64,000 bases of DNA, taken from positions 310,001 through 374,000 of the forward strand of contig CAWEDK010000020.1 of the NCBI GenBank assembly GCA_963807865.1, given 5' to 3'. The notes under the pieces were generated by a model. The model was not told the origin of the DNA. It was given only the letters and a program-made list of their open reading frames with translations, and did not search any database. Position numbers and translations under genes: made by a program. This DNA comes from VAZQ01 sp963807865 (GTDB lineage Bacteria > Pseudomonadota > Alphaproteobacteria > Rhizobiales > Xanthobacteraceae). Numbering within the stretch: position 1 is the stretch's first letter; the number at the start of each line of letters is the position of its first letter. Shown piece by piece: positions 19,311 to 27,882 of this stretch.

Positions 19311-21965
19311 ATGAGCGGAAACGAAGTGCGCCGTTGGTTGCGTGCACTCGCACAGCCGACCACCTATCTCGGCGTCGCCATGCTGCTGTTTATCTTCGTG
19401 GGCTTGAGCTTTCTGCTCATTCAATCCCGCGCGGTCGAAGAGGACGAGGCCAAGCGCAGCGGCGCAAACATCGTACGCATATTCGCGCAGTCGATTACCC
19501 GCCTGCTGACGAATGCCGACAACACGTTGCTGCTATTGCGGCAGGTGTATGAAGGCGATCCGCAGAAAACCGAATTTATCCTTTGGCCCCACGGTCCCGG
19601 GTTCAAGAACGACCTCAAATTTCAATATTCCCTGATCGGGCCCGACGGCATCGTCAGAGCATCTACCTACGGGCCCGCCACCGTAGGTCTCGATATTTCC
19701 AACCAGGAGCATTTCAAGGCGCAGTTCGCGGGGGCCGACGACCGGCTGTTCGTCAGCAAGCCGGTCTGGCTCGATGCTATCGAAAAATGGGGCCTCGTTC
19801 TGGCGCGCAGGCTCACCGCGCCGGATGGCTCGTTCGCCGGCATCCTGACGACTTCGTTCGATCTTCCGCAGGTGCAAAGCCTGTTTCAGAAAGTCGAGCT
19901 TGGTGCAGACAGCGGAATTGCGCTGATCGATTTCGACGGGGTGGTCTATTCGCGGACGGTGGAGGACAGCTCACAGGCAAGTCTCATCGGCCAGCGGTTC
20001 CCGCGCGCCGGTGTTCTCAGGCATGCGGCGCAGGCGCCGGTGGGTGTCTATTGGAACGAGCCCGGGACGCTGGACGACGTGAAGCGGCTGGTTTCCTACC
20101 GGGTGGTCGAAGGTTTCCCGTTCATCGCGATCGTTGGGATTTCGCAGGCCGCAGCCTTCAAGCAGTGGAACGCGGTCTCGCGCGTCTATCTGGGAATTGC
20201 CGGGCTTCTGACGCTCGCCATCCTGGTGGCCATTGCGCTGGGTGCGGTGCGCGAAAAGCGGCTGATGGTCGCCAAGTCCGAACTCGAACGGGTCAATTTC
20301 TGGTTCGATACCGCGCTCGACAGCATGTCGCAGGGCCTCACGATGTTCAACGAATCGGAGCGCCTATTGCTGGTGAACAATCGCTACCGCGAGATGTATG
20401 GACTGACCGCGGACCAGGTGCAGCCGGGTGATTCCATTCGAAAGGTGTTCGCCCAACGCGCCGAAGGCTTGTCGCCGGTGCAGGTCGACGAATATCTCGC
20501 GGCGACATTGCAGGAAATCAACGCCGGCCGGCCGGTCGACAAACTCATTGAACGCCGCGATGGCCGGTTCTATGCGATCTCGTTGCGTCCGGTAAAGGCG
20601 GGCGGTTGGGTAACGACCCATCAGGACGTCACCGAGCAGACCCGAGCCGAGCGCGAGGTGCTGCACTTGGCTCATCACGACGCGCTGACTGAGCTGACCA
20701 GCCGCGCGCTGTTTCAGTCACACGTCGACCGGGCCGTGGTGCGGCTATGCCATCATGGCGATCGCTTCAATATTTTGCTGCTCGATCTCGACCGGTTCAA
20801 AGCCGTCAACGACTCGCTCGGGCACCTCGCCGGCGACCGGTTGCTGCGGCAGGTCGCCGGCCGCCTCAAATCCTGTATCCACAAGGGAGACGTGGTCGCG
20901 CGGCTGGGCGGCGACGAGTTCGCGATACTGCAGATGGTGCGGGGTGATCCGCGCGCCGACGCGATTGCATTGGCAGACAAGGTGCTCGCCGTCATCGGCG
21001 AGCCCTGCGACCTCGATGGTCATCGCGCCATTGTCGAAACCAGCATCGGCATCGTGCTCGCGCCGGAACACGGGCAGGAGGCCGAACAGCTCATCAAGAG
21101 CGCCGATCTCGCGCTCTATCAGGCGAAGGCGGAAGGCCGCAATACTTGGCGGTTGTTCGAGGACGTGATGGCGGAGCAGGCGCGCGCCCGCTACGAACTC
21201 GAACTCGATCTGCGCCACGCGATCAACCGGCAAGAATTCGAACTGCACTACCAGCCGCTGATCGACGTCGCGACGAAGGAAATCTGCGCCTACGAGGCTT
21301 TGGTTCGGTGGCAGCATCCCATTCACGGCATGGTGCCGCCGCGGGATTTCATCCCGGTTGCCGAAAGTACCGGCCTGATCGTTCCGCTCGGTGAGTGGAT
21401 TTTGCGCCGGGCCTGCGCCGATGCGACCACCTGGCCGGCGGACATCAAGATCGCGGTGAACCTCTCGCCGATCCAGTTCGGCAAAGGCAGTATCGTGGAA
21501 ACCGTCAACCGCGTGCTTTCCGACACTGGGCTCGCGGCGGAGCGGCTGGAACTGGAGATTACCGAGTCCGTCCTGTTGCGCTCCGACGAGCCCAATGTCT
21601 CAAAGCTGCACCAGCTAAAATCGCTCGGGGCGTCGATTGTTCTCGACGACTTTGGGACCGGATATTCGTCGCTGAGCTATCTGCGGATGTTCCCATTCGA
21701 TAAGATCAAGATCGACCGCTCGTTCGTCGCAGAGATCGCCACGCGGTCGGATTGCGCCGCGATCGTCACAGCGGTCATCGGCCTGGCGCGAAATCTCGAT
21801 ATGATCACGACGGCAGAGGGCGTGGAGACGGTCGAGCAGTTCGATTTGCTGCGGGTAGCTGGTTGCGGCCAGGTTCAGGGTTTTCTGTTCGGTCATCCGA
21901 CCCCGTTGACGAAGCTGAATTTCGACCGTGCTTACAGGCCCGACGTCGGCGCGCAGGTCGCCTAG
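19311..21965 (+). CDS. Membrane GGDEF-EAL protein with extracytoplasmic sensor (Cache/CHASE-like) and PAS
   Basis: 884 aa, intact. Order: TM helix near residues 22-40 (YLGVAMLLFIFVGLSFLLI), periplasmic double-Cache-like sensor with YSLIGPDGIVRAST and GDDRLFVS-type motifs to about 300, second TM (VYLGIAGLLTLAILVAIALG), a PAS-like domain (FDTALDSMSQGLTMFNESERLLLVNNRYREMYGL), GGDEF (VVARLGGDEFAIL, motif intact) and EAL (YEALVRW, LDDFGTGYSSLSYL, KIDRSFV, AEGVET all present). Both c-di-GMP synthesis and hydrolysis look possible. The RxxD inhibitory site five residues before GGDEF reads HKGD, so product inhibition is probably absent. ATG 19311 was preferred to an upstream TTG. It stands alone between the VWA gene and a Bug receptor. 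Confidence 0.92.
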   Translation: MSGNEVRRWLRALAQPTTYLGVAMLLFIFVGLSFLLIQSRAVEEDEAKRSGANIVRIFAQSITRLLTNADNTLLLLRQVYEGDPQKTEFILWPHGPGFKNDLKFQYSLIGPDGIVRASTYGPATVGLDISNQEHFKAQFAGADDRLFVSKPVWLDAIEKWGLVLARRLTAPDGSFAGILTTSFDLPQVQSLFQKVELGADSGIALIDFDGVVYSRTVEDSSQASLIGQRFPRAGVLRHAAQAPVGVYWNEPGTLDDVKRLVSYRVVEGFPFIAIVGISQAAAFKQWNAVSRVYLGIAGLLTLAILVAIALGAVREKRLMVAKSELERVNFWFDTALDSMSQGLTMFNESERLLLVNNRYREMYGLTADQVQPGDSIRKVFAQRAEGLSPVQVDEYLAATLQEINAGRPVDKLIERRDGRFYAISLRPVKAGGWVTTHQDVTEQTRAEREVLHLAHHDALTELTSRALFQSHVDRAVVRLCHHGDRFNILLLDLDRFKAVNDSLGHLAGDRLLRQVAGRLKSCIHKGDVVARLGGDEFAILQMVRGDPRADAIALADKVLAVIGEPCDLDGHRAIVETSIGIVLAPEHGQEAEQLIKSADLALYQAKAEGRNTWRLFEDVMAEQARARYELELDLRHAINRQEFELHYQPLIDVATKEICAYEALVRWQHPIHGMVPPRDFIPVAESTGLIVPLGEWILRRACADATTWPADIKIAVNLSPIQFGKGSIVETVNRVLSDTGLAAERLELEITESVLLRSDEPNVSKLHQLKSLGASIVLDDFGTGYSSLSYLRMFPFDKIKIDRSFVAEIATRSDCAAIVTAVIGLARNLDMITTAEGVETVEQFDLLRVAGCGQVQGFLFGHPTPLTKLNFDRAYRPDVGAQVA

Positions 21966-22120
21966 TTGGAATTGGACCACTAGGCTGCCCACCGGACGGC
22001 CCACGGCAAGAAATTGCTGCTGTTTTCGCCGGATGATGTTCCTTCCTGTCTCTGTCCTCTATGCTGCGATTTGGAAAATGAGCGCGTCGAAACGCGCCCG
22101 CAAATTGCAGGGAAGGAAAA

Positions 22121-23083
22121 ATGCAGCATACCAGTGTTGCGCGCCTCGCTGGCGCGCTTGCTTTTCTCATTGCGGCCGGCACGACCGTGCAGGCCCAGCC
22201 ATATCCGAGCCGTAACGTCACCATCGTCAACCCGACCCTCGCGGGATCGACGACCGACGGGCTGGCGCGTGCGCTCGCGGTCGGGATGTCGAGCCGGCTT
22301 GGCCAGCAGTTCGTCGTTTCGAATCAGGCTGGCGGCGCCGGCGCGATCGGCACCGCGACCGTCGCCCGCGCGCCGCAAGACGGTTACACGCTGCTGTTCG
22401 GCGCCGTGTACGTGTTGTCGGTCCTGCCGGTGCTTCGGCCGGCGGAGGTCGGTTACCGGTCCGATTCGTTGGTGCCGGTTTGCCAGACCGTGTCGAATGC
22501 GATGGTGCTGGTGGTCCGTCCGGATTCGCCGTTCAAGTCACTGGCCGATCTTGTCGCATCGGCGCGTGCCGCGCCCGGCAAGATCACCTATGGCCACCAG
22601 GGACCCGGCTCGATCCCGAACCTGGCGACCGAAGAATTCCTGCAAACCGCCAATCTGCGCATCAATCAGGTTCCGTACCGAGGCGATCCAGCGGTGCTGA
22701 CCGACGTGCTGGGCGGACAAATCGACGTCGGTGCGCTCGTGCTTGGATCGGTGCCTGGACAGAATGTGCGCGTGCTCGGCGTGTTCGCCGAGGACCGCCA
22801 CCCGACCTTTCCGGACGCGCCGACTGTGAAGGAGCAGGGCTTCGATGTTGCGCCGGTGAGCTTCGGAGGGCTGCTGGCGCCGGCGGGTACACCGGTCGAT
22901 GTGCTGAGCAAGCTGGAAACCGCATGCGCGGGTGCGGCTCGCGACGAGGCCTACGCGACCGCCGCCAAGCGTGCGGCACAGCCACCTTCCTACTACGCGG
23001 ATCGAGCCACCTTCGGCCAGCGGCTCGCACGCGACATCGAGGCCAAGAAGCGCCTGATCGAGCGCATGAGCGCGCAGAAGTAG
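22121..23083 (+). CDS. TctC/Bug-family periplasmic receptor 3
   Basis: 320 aa, intact. Signal peptide to VQAQ, mature start PYPSRNVTIVNPTLAGSTTDGLAR, LGQQFVVSNQAGGAGAIG, VARAPQDGYTLLFG, VPYRGDPAVLTDVLGGQI. The ligand-loop sequence NPTLAGSTTD differs from the usual PFxxGGxxD of the other receptors here, so the ligand may differ. AGGGAAGG precedes the ATG. It is a single gene, convergent with the signal peptidase gene, with no transporter partners. Confidence 0.9.
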   Translation: MQHTSVARLAGALAFLIAAGTTVQAQPYPSRNVTIVNPTLAGSTTDGLARALAVGMSSRLGQQFVVSNQAGGAGAIGTATVARAPQDGYTLLFGAVYVLSVLPVLRPAEVGYRSDSLVPVCQTVSNAMVLVVRPDSPFKSLADLVASARAAPGKITYGHQGPGSIPNLATEEFLQTANLRINQVPYRGDPAVLTDVLGGQIDVGALVLGSVPGQNVRVLGVFAEDRHPTFPDAPTVKEQGFDVAPVSFGGLLAPAGTPVDVLSKLETACAGAARDEAYATAAKRAAQPPSYYADRATFGQRLARDIEAKKRLIERMSAQK

Positions 23084-23108
23084 ATTTAGACGGGGAAGGA
23101 ACGGTCGG

Positions 23109-23990
23109 CTACAGCCGGCTTGGGGTGCCGATCCAGCGGCCCATTCGGGTCAGCACGCGCGAGAACGCGACGTCAGTCACGCGGCCGATCAGGCTGTTCA
23201 CCGGCACGGCGCCGTGCCCGGTCGATTCGCGGCTGTCGGAGCCCTGTGCCCGGCTGTCGCTGAGCACGAAGACCTGGCCGACCGGAACGCGGGTTTCGGC
23301 CATGTTGTTGAACGGCGCCTGCGGATCGCCGACGTCGACATATGGTTCCTCGACCATCATGCCGTTGACGACGGCGCGGCCGCCGCGAACCGCGACCCGA
23401 TCGTTTTCGACGGCGACGACGCGGCGAATGAAGTGCACGCCGGGCTGCTTGGGATGAACGTAGACCACCACGTCACCCCGGCTGGGCTTGTGGTTGCGGT
23501 AATACGTGGCATCGGCGAGGACGTATTCGCCTTCCCGCAGCGTAGGCTCCATGCTCGCCGCGGTCGCGTGGAAATAGCCGAGCTGGCCGGACGCTTTGGC
23601 ATGCGCCGCATAGAGAAAGGGGATGGCGGTGATGAGCCACGCACAAGCCGCTATGGCCGCGTAGACCGGCCAGCGGGTGCCAAATCGCACCGGGTGGGCA
23701 CGCATCTGCGACGCGCGCATGGTGGCATCGATGACGATATACAGCCAGAGGCCGAACAGCAGTCCGAGACTGATGGCAAACATCCAGAAGCGGGCGAGCA
23801 CGCCCATCAGCGAAAACATCAGCAGGGTGTCAGCAACAATGACCAGGGCGAACAGCGCGATCCCGCGCCAGACCAGCCCAAGATAAATGTGACCGAGGCC
23901 CGGGGTCAGGAGCGTCAGCAAAGCGGCGACCCGCGGGGAGGGGCCGCCGGCCTCGTCGGCGCGGCTTCGGGCGTAGTCGGCAACTGCCAT
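23109..23990 (-). CDS. Signal peptidase I-like (S26) protein with Lys-to-Arg at the catalytic base
   Basis: 293 aa, intact. The N-terminal part has about three hydrophobic helices, including TPGLGHIYLGLVWRG. The peptidase part carries the Ser box ATAASMEPTLREGEYVLAD, followed by SRGDVVVYVHP, and the conserved C-terminal box VFVLSDSRAQGSDSRESTG (GDNR region changed to SDSR). In the box that normally reads IKRVVGLPGD, this protein has FIRRVVAVENDRV: the general-base Lys is Arg (codon CGC) and PGD is END. So it may be inactive, have altered specificity, or be a divergent second Lep. Convergent with the Bug receptor gene. Confidence 0.85.
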   Translation of the reverse strand: MAVADYARSRADEAGGPSPRVAALLTLLTPGLGHIYLGLVWRGIALFALVIVADTLLMFSLMGVLARFWMFAISLGLLFGLWLYIVIDATMRASQMRAHPVRFGTRWPVYAAIAACAWLITAIPFLYAAHAKASGQLGYFHATAASMEPTLREGEYVLADATYYRNHKPSRGDVVVYVHPKQPGVHFIRRVVAVENDRVAVRGGRAVVNGMMVEEPYVDVGDPQAPFNNMAETRVPVGQVFVLSDSRAQGSDSRESTGHGAVPVNSLIGRVTDVAFSRVLTRMGRWIGTPSRL

Positions 23991-24187
23991 TCCAATACGT
24001 CTCCAGTGTCCCCGCGCACTCTAGGAATCAGAGTGAGGCCGCAAATGGTCGCATGACGGCCTGACACTTAGTCGCGTCAGCGGGGTCAAGGTTCAAAGGA
24101 AACTCAGAAAATTTTTTCCAAATTTTGTGACAAAAAAGTCCGCTCCCGGAGGCGTGCGCCGCCGAGTGTTGCCGGATTGCCGGATGA

Positions 24188-24631
24188 CTATCGGCGGGCA
24201 GTCAGGAAGGCGCCAAGGAGCGCCATCACCGCCGCCACGCACAGCGCGCCGAGGCTGACGGCGACGTGCATTCCGGCTTGGGCGTCAATGGCGGCGGAGG
24301 CGGTCGAGTGGCCCACATGAGCGAGGCCAAACACCAGCAGCGTCGCCAGAAGCCAGCGGATCGCTCGCAACCGGCGCCAGGGAAGGGGCAACCGGCTGAG
24401 GGCGGCGGCGGTCGCTCCGCTCGCGATGAACGCTGCGCCGGACATCGCCCACCATGGGCCAGCCGCCCGCAATTGCAGCGTTCTGGAGGAAAAGAGATCC
24501 TGCCAAATTCCCGCCGGGGCATACCCAGCCCGGGTGAACCAGATTTGGACCGCGAGAGCGGCCAATACGCCGGTGGTAATCGCGGCCGAGTAGATCAGGG
24601 TTCGGGGCAGTTCACGTTTCGAAGGCTGCAT
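24188..24631 (-). CDS. Small four-helix membrane protein, unknown
   Basis: 147 aa with about four hydrophobic segments (TLIYSAAITTGVLAALAVQIWF, GPWWAMSGAAFIASGATAAAL, WLLATLLVFGLAHVGHS, VSLGALCVAAVMALLGAFL). Several alanine/leucine-rich stretches; no catalytic motif. Same strand as the secreted protein upstream, separated by a hairpin. Function not recognised. Confidence 0.65.
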   Translation of the reverse strand: MQPSKRELPRTLIYSAAITTGVLAALAVQIWFTRAGYAPAGIWQDLFSSRTLQLRAAGPWWAMSGAAFIASGATAAALSRLPLPWRRLRAIRWLLATLLVFGLAHVGHSTASAAIDAQAGMHVAVSLGALCVAAVMALLGAFLTARR

Positions 24632-24661
24632 GGCGCCCGCACGGGCTCGCTCCGGAACGAC

Positions 24662-24687
24662 GATGCCCGGGCGAGGACCCGGGCATC
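24662..24687. repeat. Perfect hairpin between two minus-strand genes
   Basis: GATGCCCGGG and CCCGGGCATC form a perfect 10-bp stem with a 6-nt loop, 37 bp downstream of the secreted-protein stop (minus strand). There is no T-run, so it looks more like a REP element than a standard terminator, though it may slow transcription into the next gene. Confidence 0.55.
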
Positions 24688-24723
24688 AGGAATTCGTTGC
24701 AACTAGGCCACAGCGAAGGATCG

Positions 24724-25110
24724 TCAGGCGCGCTTCTCGGCGTGCCAAGTGCCCGAGCACGGGCCACCGCTCCAGGAACCGCCACCGCGCGTAGCGTTGA
24801 GTTGGCCACTGCCGGTCGCGCTGTTGGCGCCCTGGGTCACCTGAACGACGACGGCGCCGTTCTTGCCGACCCGCCCGCTGATCGTGAAGCTCGAGCTGCC
24901 GGCATTGGCCATGTTGCCCTTGTTGATCCGGATGGGCGCCCGGTAGGTCGGCTCGCAGATGCCCTGCTGGGTCATGATGACGACGCTCCAGAGCCCGTCA
25001 TAGCTGGGCGGCGCGGCTTCGGCCGGGCTCAGCAGGGGAAGCGCAACCGCGGCCGAGACCGCGAGCGCGGCGAGCGACACATGCTTACGGGTAAATGCCT
25101 TTGCATTCAT
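24724..25110 (-). CDS. Small secreted protein with GGGSWSG C-terminal motif (copy A)
   Basis: 128 aa: signal peptide MNAKAFTRKHVSLAALAVSAAVALPLLSPAEA, then PPSYDGLWSVVIMTQQGICEPTYRAPIRINKG, SFTISGRVGKNGAVVVQVTQGANSATGSGQLN, GGGSWSGGPCSGTWHAEKRA. Two Cys of the mature part could form a disulfide. The repeated short strands suggest a small beta fold. It is clearly related to the protein at 27205-27591. Widespread as hypothetical secreted proteins in Bradyrhizobium-like bacteria as far as I recall, but no function is known to me. GAGGGG precedes the ATG. Confidence 0.78.
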   Translation of the reverse strand: MNAKAFTRKHVSLAALAVSAAVALPLLSPAEAAPPSYDGLWSVVIMTQQGICEPTYRAPIRINKGNMANAGSSSFTISGRVGKNGAVVVQVTQGANSATGSGQLNATRGGGSWSGGPCSGTWHAEKRA

Positions 25111-25507
25111 GATGATAGCCCCTCTGTTGTCACGTGGCGCGGACCGATCCCCGGGTCCAACCGCGGTGATTTAGGTTATTTTGTGTGCGCCATTCCCTTT
25201 GGTCGCACCATCACAGGAAATGGTTCAAATCTGGTTGACGCTTAGTTCTCGCGGCCTGATTGAGACAGCGACCGCGCCTGATCGGCTTCGCCGGAACGCT
25301 CGGGCGTGGGCGTGGAGAACAAAGTTCCTGGCGCCGACGGACCGCGCGAGGAGACTCCGTGTCGTCAGGGGCTGACTGCGACATTACGCCCAGGGCGGAG
25401 GGGCGCGACTTGTCGTCCCGCTACGATTGATCGCGTGCCGGGCTTCTTGGACGCTCAAGGTGCGAAAGGAAAACGTAGCAAACTTGGGTAACTCAAGGGG
25501 AGCGACC
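25111..25507. other. Intergenic region between divergent small genes
   Basis: About 400 bp separating the secreted-protein gene (minus) from the small membrane-protein gene (plus). The first 140 bp are AT-richer (around TTAGGTTATTTTG near 25171) and probably hold the minus-strand promoter. No gene, repeat or defined operator is evident in the rest. Confidence 0.4.
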
Positions 25508-25708
25508 ATGCGCCTGATAGTAGCCTATCTCATCACTTTGGTGGTGACCCAGTCCATTTCGATTGGTGTCGGCCTGCTCGTCGATCGTTACTATTCGTCC
25601 TATGGCGGACTGCTCGCCTTCATCGCGCTGTACTTCTTCATGTTCTGGCTGGCTTGGCAGATCGCCTTGCGGGTGACCAAGCCGAAGGACACCGCCGAGC
25701 CTGCCTAG
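25508..25708 (+). CDS. Small two-helix membrane protein, unknown
   Basis: 66 aa: MRLIVAYLITLVVTQSISIGVGLLVDRYYSSYGGLLAFIALYFFMFWLAWQIALRV in two helices and a charged tail KPKDTAEPA. The start ATG 25508 has AAGGGGAG seven bases upstream, which strongly supports a real gene despite the size. Isolated on the plus strand; no family recognised. Confidence 0.7.
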   Translation: MRLIVAYLITLVVTQSISIGVGLLVDRYYSSYGGLLAFIALYFFMFWLAWQIALRVTKPKDTAEPA

Positions 25709-25798
25709 CCTCCAGTGCGACGGCCGGCCGGCGCACTGATGCTGCGCCCGTCGGCCGCGCGCCGTGGGTAAGGTAGCAGGACAGCCTATTGTGGGATT

Positions 25799-27049
25799 CT
25801 ACTGCGGGCCGTTCGATCCGCCGAGAGGCGGATTGGCAGCTCCTCGCATCGAGCGGCTGACTTGCGCCTCCTCGAAGGCGGACGCCTTCTTCCCCTGCTC
25901 GACACCAAAGTCGAACAGGGCGCGCATGTATCTGCCGTCGAACGGGCCGCGCGAAGGGAAGTTGAAGGCTGCGTCGACGTGCGCAACTCGCATGCCGATG
26001 CCATGGCGTCCCGCTGCTACGTCGATCAGCATGATCTCCGCCCGCAGTGCCGACGTCAGTGCAAGGTCGATCGAGCGGCCGAGCACTGCCGGGATGCTGC
26101 GATCCGGCAGCTTGAATTCGGGCACCAGCTTCGAGTTCACCAGAATGTAGAGCTGATTAAGCGGCGGACGGGTCTTGCCGCCTGGCGCGATCATCGACTC
26201 CGGCACGACAAAGAAGGGCGCGGTCAACGTGCCGTCGCCGTGCATCTCCTGCAGCTTCTTGCCGTTGGCTTCGACCTCGATCGCGACCGGCGAGAAGAAT
26301 CCCGGAATGCTGCACGAGGCTAGCAGGATGTCGCGGAACAGCTTGAGCGCCTTCTCGTCGCCGCGCTCGGCGATCGCGCCCATGTTCCAGACCGCGCGCC
26401 GGCCGGTATCGAGGCTGGTGGTCGCGACCAATAGCCGGCGTCCGCGCCGGTGCTCGGCAGCGATTTCGGACAGGAGCTTCGGCGTCACGCGATCGGCGAT
26501 CGCGCGCCGCAACGGCCAATAATCGAACAGGCTGTCGCGGGTGAGCCGGTCCTCGAAGATCTCGGCAGCCGAGATGGTCGTGAAATTCTTGCGCAACTCC
26601 TCGTCGTGGCTGGCGCCGAGAAAGGCGAAAGGAGCGATCAGCGAACCGATGCTGACGCCGGTCACCACCGCGAATTCCGGCCGATTGCCGGACTGGCTCC
26701 AGCCAGTCAGCAGGCCCGCGCCGAACGCGCCGTCGGCACCGCCGCCGGAGATGGCGAGCCACGGCCCGCTCACCTGCGGCAGCATGCGCGCAAACTCGGC
26801 TTCGGAATCGCCCCACGCTCGTCCGTCCGGCAGGCCAAGAACAATCGCGGCGTCGTTTTCCTCCGCCGTGAAGGGCGTACGCTCTGCCGGTTGCTCCTTG
26901 GGCGGAACGGGAGGCTTCTTCTTCTCAGTCTTCTTCTTCGTCTGGGTCTGTGCATAGACCGGCGACGGCTCGACCGACAGCGACGACACCAGCAGCGCGC
27001 ACGCGGTGAGGGCGACGGCTAGTCGGGGCAAAAGACGCAGCGTCTGCAC
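25799..27049 (-). CDS. Patatin-like phospholipase, exported
   Basis: About 417 aa. The N-terminus TLRLLPRLAVALTACALLVSSLSVEPSPVYAQ is a signal peptide; LTAC inside it could be a lipobox, so lipoprotein versus signal-peptidase-I cleavage is open. A Lys/Pro-rich linker (QTKKKTEKKKPPVPPKEQ) precedes the patatin core: ISGGGADGAFGAGLL (oxyanion GGGxxG), VTGVSIGSLIAP (GxSxG nucleophile) and EMHGDGTLTAPF (catalytic Asp-Gly). GTG 27049 is preferred because GGAG lies eight bases upstream; ATG 27100 would give an overlong n-region. It probably hydrolyses lipid acyl esters at the envelope. Monocistronic by appearance. Confidence 0.87.
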   Translation of the reverse strand: MQTLRLLPRLAVALTACALLVSSLSVEPSPVYAQTQTKKKTEKKKPPVPPKEQPAERTPFTAEENDAAIVLGLPDGRAWGDSEAEFARMLPQVSGPWLAISGGGADGAFGAGLLTGWSQSGNRPEFAVVTGVSIGSLIAPFAFLGASHDEELRKNFTTISAAEIFEDRLTRDSLFDYWPLRRAIADRVTPKLLSEIAAEHRRGRRLLVATTSLDTGRRAVWNMGAIAERGDEKALKLFRDILLASCSIPGFFSPVAIEVEANGKKLQEMHGDGTLTAPFFVVPESMIAPGGKTRPPLNQLYILVNSKLVPEFKLPDRSIPAVLGRSIDLALTSALRAEIMLIDVAAGRHGIGMRVAHVDAAFNFPSRGPFDGRYMRALFDFGVEQGKKASAFEEAQVSRSMRGAANPPLGGSNGPQ

Positions 27050-27204
27050 AGGTGATCTCCGGTCATGTCGAACCGCTGGATTCCGATGAAATTCCAGCAT
27101 TTCTGGGGCCGCGGGCTGCGCCAATCAGCCCACGGCGCGCAAAAAAGCGTCAGACTGGCCGGCAGAAACCCGACTTCCGCGCTGTTCCGGGCGTTCTGCG
27201 GCTC

Positions 27205-27591
27205 TTAACCCGAGCGTTGCGCGCTCCAGCGGCCCGAACAACGGCCCTTGTCGCCGACGCCGGACCAACTGCCGCCGCCCGAACCGCTCAGCGCCAGCCG
27301 CCCGGTGCCTGATGCCGACTGCCCGCCGCTTGACACCCGAACGCTCACGGCGCCCTTCGGCGTTACGGTGCCGCCGACCGCGACGTTGGCGCCGCCAGCA
27401 TAGCGAACCGAGCCGTTGGTGATCACCACGCCGTACAGGACATTGCCGTTACACTCGCCGCGCGTCACCTGGATGTTCACGCTCCAATTGCCGTCGAAGG
27501 GATTTGCCGCATTCGCCTCGGAAGCGCCGAATGCGAGAAGAACGGCGAACCCCGCCGCCAGGGAGATACCGCGGGCAGAAGAATAGATCAT
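27205..27591 (-). CDS. Small secreted protein with GGGSWSG C-terminal motif (copy B)
   Basis: 128 aa, the same length as the relative at 24724-25110. Signal peptide to SEANA, then ANPFDGNWSVNIQVTRGECNGNVLYGVVITNG, GGTVTPKGAVSVRVSSGGQSASGTGRLALSGSGGGSWSGVGDKGRCSGRWSAQRSG. Shared positions: DG-x-W-S-V, G-x-C, G-x-V-x-x-x-G-A-V-x-V, SA-x-G-x-G-x-L, GGGSWSG, C-S-G-x-W. GAGG precedes the ATG. Confidence 0.78.
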   Translation of the reverse strand: MIYSSARGISLAAGFAVLLAFGASEANAANPFDGNWSVNIQVTRGECNGNVLYGVVITNGSVRYAGGANVAVGGTVTPKGAVSVRVSSGGQSASGTGRLALSGSGGGSWSGVGDKGRCSGRWSAQRSG

Positions 27592-27882
27592 TGGGACCTC
27601 GTGTTGGCCTCGTGGCGCGCCGTCGAATCGATCACGCCCAGTTGTGAACCCCCGGCCTTTTCTCCATCATGGGGCCGAGCGACTGCTGCACTCTGCACAA
27701 ACCGACGCGCCATGGTTAGCAGAAGGGCCGAAGCGATAGAAGAGGGCGTCGCGACTGTAAGGCGTGGAAATTGCCGTAGAATGACGCTGTCTGCCGTCGC
27801 CGACGGTCCCGCGCGGCAGCGCAGCGCCGGAGCGAACGCCTCGCAGGGCCGAAAAGAAACGAATCATCCGTTGGAGGACATC

